Below are positions 60,548 through 64,000 of a DNA stretch of 64,000 nt, piece by piece; the first letter of the stretch is position 1, and each line of letters begins with the position of its first letter. The DNA is from Candidatus Edwardsbacteria bacterium. GTDB lineage: Bacteria > Edwardsbacteria > AC1 > EtOH8. A program made the position numbers and the translations under genes. Below the pieces are notes generated by a model that saw only the letters and a list, made by a program, of their open reading frames with translations, made no database searches and was not told where the DNA came from. The stretch is taken from assembly GCA_031082425.1 (NCBI GenBank), contig JAVHLB010000006.1, forward strand, positions 128,001-192,000, read 5' to 3'.

Positions 60548-60578
60548 GAGAAAACGGAAGGCCTGATATTGTGTTTTC

Positions 60579-60655
60579 TGGTGCGCCTGGCCCGATTCGA
60601 ACGGGCGACCTGCGGATTCGAAGTCCGATGCTCTATCCAGCTGGGCTACAGGCGC
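60579..60655 (-). tRNA. tRNA-Arg (anticodon TCG)
   Basis: The minus strand gives a 77-nt cloverleaf with acceptor stem GCGCCTG / CAGGCGC, the T-arm GGTTCGAAT-type loop (CCCGTTCGAATCGGG), and anticodon loop CTTCGAA, anticodon TCG for CGA. CCA is encoded. The 27-43 pair (T/C) is a mismatch; the rest of the anticodon stem pairs. Confidence 0.93.
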
Positions 60656-60697
60656 AGTTCAATTTACAATTAACAGTTTGCAATTTAAATTTTGCAA

Positions 60698-61891
60698 TTA
60701 GCAATTGGCCAGCGCCTGGTCCAGGTCGGCCATAATATCCTCCGGATCCTCGATGCCCACCGCTATCCGGACGAAACCGGCGGTCATGCCCACCGAGGCC
60801 AGGTCCTCCTCGGAATAGGCCAGATGGGTGGTGGAGGCCGGGTGGGTGACCAGGGTGTCCACGCTGCCCAGGCTGACCGCCAGCTTGCACAGCCTGAGGT
60901 TGTTCTGGAATTTGCGGCCGGCCTCGCGCCCGCCCTTCAGGTCGATGGCCAGCACCCCGCCGAAGCCGCCGCTCATCTGTTTTTTGGCGATCTGATGGGC
61001 CGGACAGGATTCCAGGCCCGGGTAGCAGGCGCGCAAGACCTGGGGGTGTTTCTCCAGAAACCGGGCGATGACCATGGCGTTCTGGGAGTGGCGCTCCACC
61101 CGCAGGGGCAGGGTCTGCAGGCCGCGGGACATCAGCCAGGCGGTGAGGGGCGCGATGGATCCTCCCAGGTTCTTGAAGGCCATGGGCCGGATCTGGTCGA
61201 TCTCGGCCTTGGGCCCGACCACCACCCCGCCCATGGTGTCGCCGTGTCCGCAGATGTACTTGGTGGCCGAGTGCAGGACGATGTCCACCCCCATCTCGAT
61301 CGGCCTCTGCAGGCAGGGCGTGGCGAAGGTGTTGTCGATGACCACTTTCAGGTTCTTCTGCCTGGCCGCCTTGACGGTCTCGGCGATGTCCACCACGTCC
61401 AGGGTGGGGTTGGCCGGGGTCTCTATGTAGACCAGCTTGGTTTTATCGTTGGCCTTGGCCGACAGCAGATTGTGAATGTCATTGGCCGGCAGGTAGATGA
61501 TCTCGATGTTCATCTTGGGCAGCAGGTCCTTGAACAGCCCGAAGGTCCCCCCGTAGATGGGGGCCGAGGAGATGATGTTGTCGCCGGGGCGGCAGTAGGT
61601 CAGTATCACCGCGGCGATGGCCGCCAGCCCCGAGGCGAAGGATATGCCCTCGTCGGTGCCCTCCAGCAGGGCCATCCGTTTTTCAAAATCCTGGCTGGTG
61701 GGATTGCCCAGCCGGGTGTAGACGAAGCCCGGCTCCTGCCCGGACATCACCGCCGCACCCTGCTCGGCCGAGTTGAAGACGAATTCCGATGACTGGTAGA
61801 TGGGCATGGAGACCGGCCTGATCTTGCTTAGGTCCGGCATGCCGGCCCCGTGCACCGCCAGGGTGTTGAACTTGACCTTTCCGTGAGACAT
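60698..61891 (-). CDS. Trans-sulfuration-type PLP enzyme (methionine gamma-lyase / cystathionine gamma-lyase-like)
   Basis: The 397-residue enzyme has the Cys/Met metabolism fold: MPIYQSSEFVF near 30, YTRLGNPTSQDFEKRMALLE near 60, and the PLP lysine in HSATKYICGHGDTMGG near residue 208. The N-terminal GAGMPDLSKIRPVSMPIYQS fits methionine gamma-lyase or cystathionine gamma-lyase rather than the synthases. Exact substrate is open. It sits between the tRNA and the sodium-pump genes; a 150-base repeat-bearing gap precedes it. Confidence 0.87.
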   Translation of the reverse strand: MSHGKVKFNTLAVHGAGMPDLSKIRPVSMPIYQSSEFVFNSAEQGAAVMSGQEPGFVYTRLGNPTSQDFEKRMALLEGTDEGISFASGLAAIAAVILTYCRPGDNIISSAPIYGGTFGLFKDLLPKMNIEIIYLPANDIHNLLSAKANDKTKLVYIETPANPTLDVVDIAETVKAARQKNLKVVIDNTFATPCLQRPIEMGVDIVLHSATKYICGHGDTMGGVVVGPKAEIDQIRPMAFKNLGGSIAPLTAWLMSRGLQTLPLRVERHSQNAMVIARFLEKHPQVLRACYPGLESCPAHQIAKKQMSGGFGGVLAIDLKGGREAGRKFQNNLRLCKLAVSLGSVDTLVTHPASTTHLAYSEEDLASVGMTAGFVRIAVGIEDPEDIMADLDQALANC

Positions 61892-61943
61892 TATTGCGCC
61901 CCTTTTTAAAATTTATTTATTATTTTATATTTCGAAAGAGTCT

Positions 61944-62024
61944 GGACACTGATGAACACAGATTTTTTCTTTATAAAACAAAAAGAGCTGTGCGGAAAAA
62001 ACAAATCCGTGAAGATCCGTGTCC
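61944..62024. repeat. Dispersed repeat, ATCCGTGT family
   Basis: It starts GGACACTGATGAACACAGAT and ends GAAGATCCGTGTCC, so its ends are partial inverted copies. Similar words occur at 6897-6933 and 37470-37490. It fills the gap between OadB and the PLP enzyme. Confidence 0.6.
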
Positions 62025-62042
62025 TAAAACAGCCTGTCCGTG

Positions 62043-63167
62043 TTACTTCAACAGGGAGATCAGCACCCCGGCGGCCATGGCGGTGCCCAGCACCCCGGCC
62101 ACATTGGGACCCATGGCGTGCATCAGCAGGAAATTGTGCTTGTTCTCCCGCTGCCCTTCCACCTGGGAGACCCGGGCGGCCATGGGAACCGCCGACACCC
62201 CGGCCGAACCGATCAGCGGGTTGACCTTGCCACCGCTGACAACGTAAAACAGTTTACCCAGCAGCATGCCGCCGAAGGTGCTGAACCCAAAGGCCGCCAG
62301 CCCCAGGGCCACTATCTTGAGGGTGGACAGGCTCAGGAAATTACCGGCCTCCATGGTGGCCCCCACCGAAGCGGCCAGCAAAATGGTGACGATGTTGCAC
62401 AGCTCGTTCTGCAGGGTCTTGGAAAGACGCTCGGTAACGCCGCTCTCCCGGATGATGTTCCCCAGCATCATGGTGCCGATCAGGGCGATGGCCTGGGGCA
62501 GCAGCAGGGCGGTGATGATGGAGATGGCGATGGGAAATATTATCCGCTCCCGGTGGCTGACGTGCCGCAGCTGCTTCATCTCGGTGGTCCGCTCCTTCTT
62601 GGTGGTCATCAGCCTCATGATGGGCGGCTGGATCAGCGGCACCAGGGACATGTAGGTGTAGGCCGCCACCGCGATCGGCCCCAGCAGGTGGGGGGCCAGC
62701 TTGCTGGCGGTGAAGATGGCGGTCGGCCCGTCGGCCCCGCCGATGATGCCGATGGCCCCGGCCTCGGCCAGGTTGAAGCCCAGGGCGGTGGCTATCAGCA
62801 AAGCGGCGAACACCCCGAACTGGGCGGCGGCTCCCATCAGGAAAGTGGAAGGATTGGCCAGCAGCGGGCCGAAATCGGTCAGGGCCCCGATCACCATGAA
62901 CATCATGGTGGGCAGCACCTCGGTGGAAACGCCCACGTTGTAGATCAATGTCAGCAGCCCGTCATGGCCCACCACGTTCGACAGCGGCAGGTTGGCCAGA
63001 AAGGCCCCGAATCCGATGGGCAGAAGAAGCAGCGGCTCAAATCCCTTGAAAACCGCCAGGTAGACCAGGGTCAGGGAGACCGCCATCATGATCACATTGC
63101 CCAGCGACAGATTGGCCATCCCGGACATTTGGATCAGCAGTGAGAGGTGGTGAATTATGGCGTTCAT
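62043..63167 (-). CDS. oadB: Sodium-pump decarboxylase beta subunit (OadB type)
   Basis: The 374-residue membrane protein couples decarboxylation of biotin-bound carboxylate to sodium export. It has about nine membrane helices and the conserved motif GGADGPTAIFTASKLAPH, in which Asp146 corresponds to the essential sodium-site aspartate. YMSLVPLIQPPIMRLMTT follows. The partner carboxyltransferase (alpha) is not in the window, so the organic substrate (oxaloacetate, methylmalonyl-CoA or glutaconyl-CoA) is unknown. It overlaps the gamma subunit gene by 4 bases. Confidence 0.92.
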   Translation of the reverse strand: MNAIIHHLSLLIQMSGMANLSLGNVIMMAVSLTLVYLAVFKGFEPLLLLPIGFGAFLANLPLSNVVGHDGLLTLIYNVGVSTEVLPTMMFMVIGALTDFGPLLANPSTFLMGAAAQFGVFAALLIATALGFNLAEAGAIGIIGGADGPTAIFTASKLAPHLLGPIAVAAYTYMSLVPLIQPPIMRLMTTKKERTTEMKQLRHVSHRERIIFPIAISIITALLLPQAIALIGTMMLGNIIRESGVTERLSKTLQNELCNIVTILLAASVGATMEAGNFLSLSTLKIVALGLAAFGFSTFGGMLLGKLFYVVSGGKVNPLIGSAGVSAVPMAARVSQVEGQRENKHNFLLMHAMGPNVAGVLGTAMAAGVLISLLK

Positions 63168-63499
63168 TTTCTGCTCCTTCCCTTGGCCGCTTCCTGCAGC
63201 GAGACCAGCCTCCAGGCACTGCCCTGGGCCGCCGTAGATTGGACCGGGCCATTGACCTTGTTCAGTTCGGCCGACAAGGCCCCCATCACCACCGCGGCTA
63301 TCTCGGAGTCGTCGGTTTCGGCCGGGGCGGATGATCGGGCCGGCATCGGCTGGACCTCCGGGGTCCCGTTCTTATCCCCGGCCAGCCTGCCCACCAGGGA
63401 TATCACTCCGGCCATGATGGCCAGGGCGATAAAGACAATGGTCTGGGCGATCAGGCAGACGATCAGGGCCCCGCCCATCCCCACAAAATCGTTAGACAT
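63164..63499 (-). CDS. oadG: OadG-family small subunit of sodium-pump decarboxylase
   Basis: The 111-residue protein has one N-terminal membrane helix (GGALIVCLIAQTIVFIALAI) and a Pro/Ala-rich, acidic cytoplasmic part (DDSEIAAVVMGALSAELNKV). This is the layout of OadG, which holds alpha and beta subunits together. A direct overlap with OadB supports the call. The gene is preceded by etfA with a 13-base gap. Confidence 0.82.
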   Translation of the reverse strand: MSNDFVGMGGALIVCLIAQTIVFIALAIMAGVISLVGRLAGDKNGTPEVQPMPARSSAPAETDDSEIAAVVMGALSAELNKVNGPVQSTAAQGSAWRLVSLQEAAKGRSRK

Positions 63500-63512
63500 C
63501 TTTTCCTTTCTA

Positions 63513-64000
63513 TTACTTTCCGCAGGTTTCCTGCAGTTTCTTGGTCAGGGCCGGAAGCACCTCGAAGACATCGCCCACTATCCCATAACTGGCCACCTTG
63601 AAGATGGGGGCCTCGGGGTCCTTGTTGACGGCGATGATGCAGTCCGAGGACTGCATGCCCACCAAATGCTGGATGGCCCCGCTGATCCCGCAGGCGATAT
63701 ACAACTTGGGGGCCACCGTCTTGCCGGTCTGCCCCACCTGGTGGGAATAGGGTATCCAGCCGGCATCCACCGCCGCCCGGGAGGCGCCCACCGCCCCGCC
63801 CACCGCTTTGGCCAGGGCCTCCACCAGCCTGAAGTTCTCCGGGGCCTTCAGCCCCCGGCCGCCGGAGACGATGATGTCGGCCTCGGTCAGCTTGATCAGG
63901 TTGGTGGCCTCTTCGATGACCTGGGCCACCGTGGTGCGGGAGGCCAAAATGGCTTTGTCATATGATTTTTTGATGATCTGGCCTTGGCGGGTTTTGTCGC
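63513..64000 (-). CDS. etfA: Electron transfer flavoprotein alpha subunit, 5' end cut by window edge
   Basis: The visible part, about 162 residues, is the C-terminal FAD-binding domain. GGRGLKAPENFRLVEALAKA and AVDAGWIPYSHQVGQTGKTV and LYIACGISGAIQHLVGM match EtfA. It takes electrons from acyl-CoA dehydrogenases or related enzymes. The position directly upstream of oadG and oadB is not usual and links electron transfer to a sodium-pumping decarboxylase in a probable operon. The frame is open at the right edge; the start lies outside. Confidence 0.94.
   Translation of the reverse strand, partial: DKTRQGQIIKKSYDKAILASRTTVAQVIEEATNLIKLTEADIIVSGGRGLKAPENFRLVEALAKAVGGAVGASRAAVDAGWIPYSHQVGQTGKTVAPKLYIACGISGAIQHLVGMQSSDCIIAVNKDPEAPIFKVASYGIVGDVFEVLPALTKKLQETCGK

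Overview
This 64 kb window looks like a chromosome segment from an uncultured, Gram-negative, probably anaerobic bacterium of the FCB superphylum or a related candidate phylum; the phylum itself cannot be fixed from this sequence. The evidence is a SecA with a Bacteroidetes-type insertion, a PorV/PorQ-like outer-membrane protein, exported proteins with type IX-like C-terminal tails, LPS-type family 9 glycosyltransferases, a bacterial V-type ATPase, LL-diaminopimelate aminotransferase and a sodium-pumping decarboxylase. The sequence is GC-rich and gene-dense. Every gene I can support lies on the minus strand, so transcription runs from high to low coordinates. I see no phage, IS element, transposase, integrase or CRISPR array.

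Layout, left to right. 1-6.8 kb: an acetyltransferase cut by the window edge, a YitT membrane protein, the nickel-pincer cofactor genes larC, larB and larE (no larA here), a phosphodiesterase, mutM and a proline-rich coiled-coil protein. 6.9-12.2 kb: secA and a SulP transporter fused to STAS and PTS EIIA domains. 12.2-30.7 kb: a cell-envelope region with glycosyltransferases, a YfhO-type membrane protein, a flippase-like protein, a methyltransferase, an FG-GAP surface protein, a PorV-like protein, a ComFB protein, a Na/phosphate cotransporter with an extra Ig-like domain, manC, a deoxyhypusine-synthase-like protein and two family 9 glycosyltransferases. 31-35.2 kb: an AT-rich exported protein, then recR, ybaB, dnaX and the SRP RNA gene with a clear sigma70-type promoter. 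35.2-38.7 kb: YIP1 protein, asd and lysC. 38.8-48.1 kb: V-type ATPase operon (E, DUF2764, A, B, D, I, K) with an inserted lipoprotein gene. 48.1-60.7 kb: dapL, dapB, dapF, guaB, argF and tRNA-Arg, mixed with exported proteins. 60.7-64 kb: a PLP-dependent lyase, sodium-pump decarboxylase subunits and partial etfA.

Two themes join the genes. Sodium energetics: the K subunit keeps the sodium ligands known from Enterococcus hirae NtpK, and OadB/OadG plus a Na/Pi cotransporter are also present. Lysine/DAP synthesis: lysC, asd, dapB, dapL and dapF are all here, so meso-DAP is made by the aminotransferase route.

The most unusual structure is a pair of small exported-protein genes, each bracketed by diverged direct repeats of about 60-67 bp made from the ends of the neighbouring core gene. 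One sits between two copies of the dapB start, the other between two copies of the ATPase K-subunit end. The copies form short gene relics at 51896-51961 and 39383-39460. This suggests insertion of cargo genes at core-gene borders by a mechanism that leaves partial gene duplicates. Several families of dispersed intergenic repeats also occur, and two of them supply the last codons of asd and dapF.
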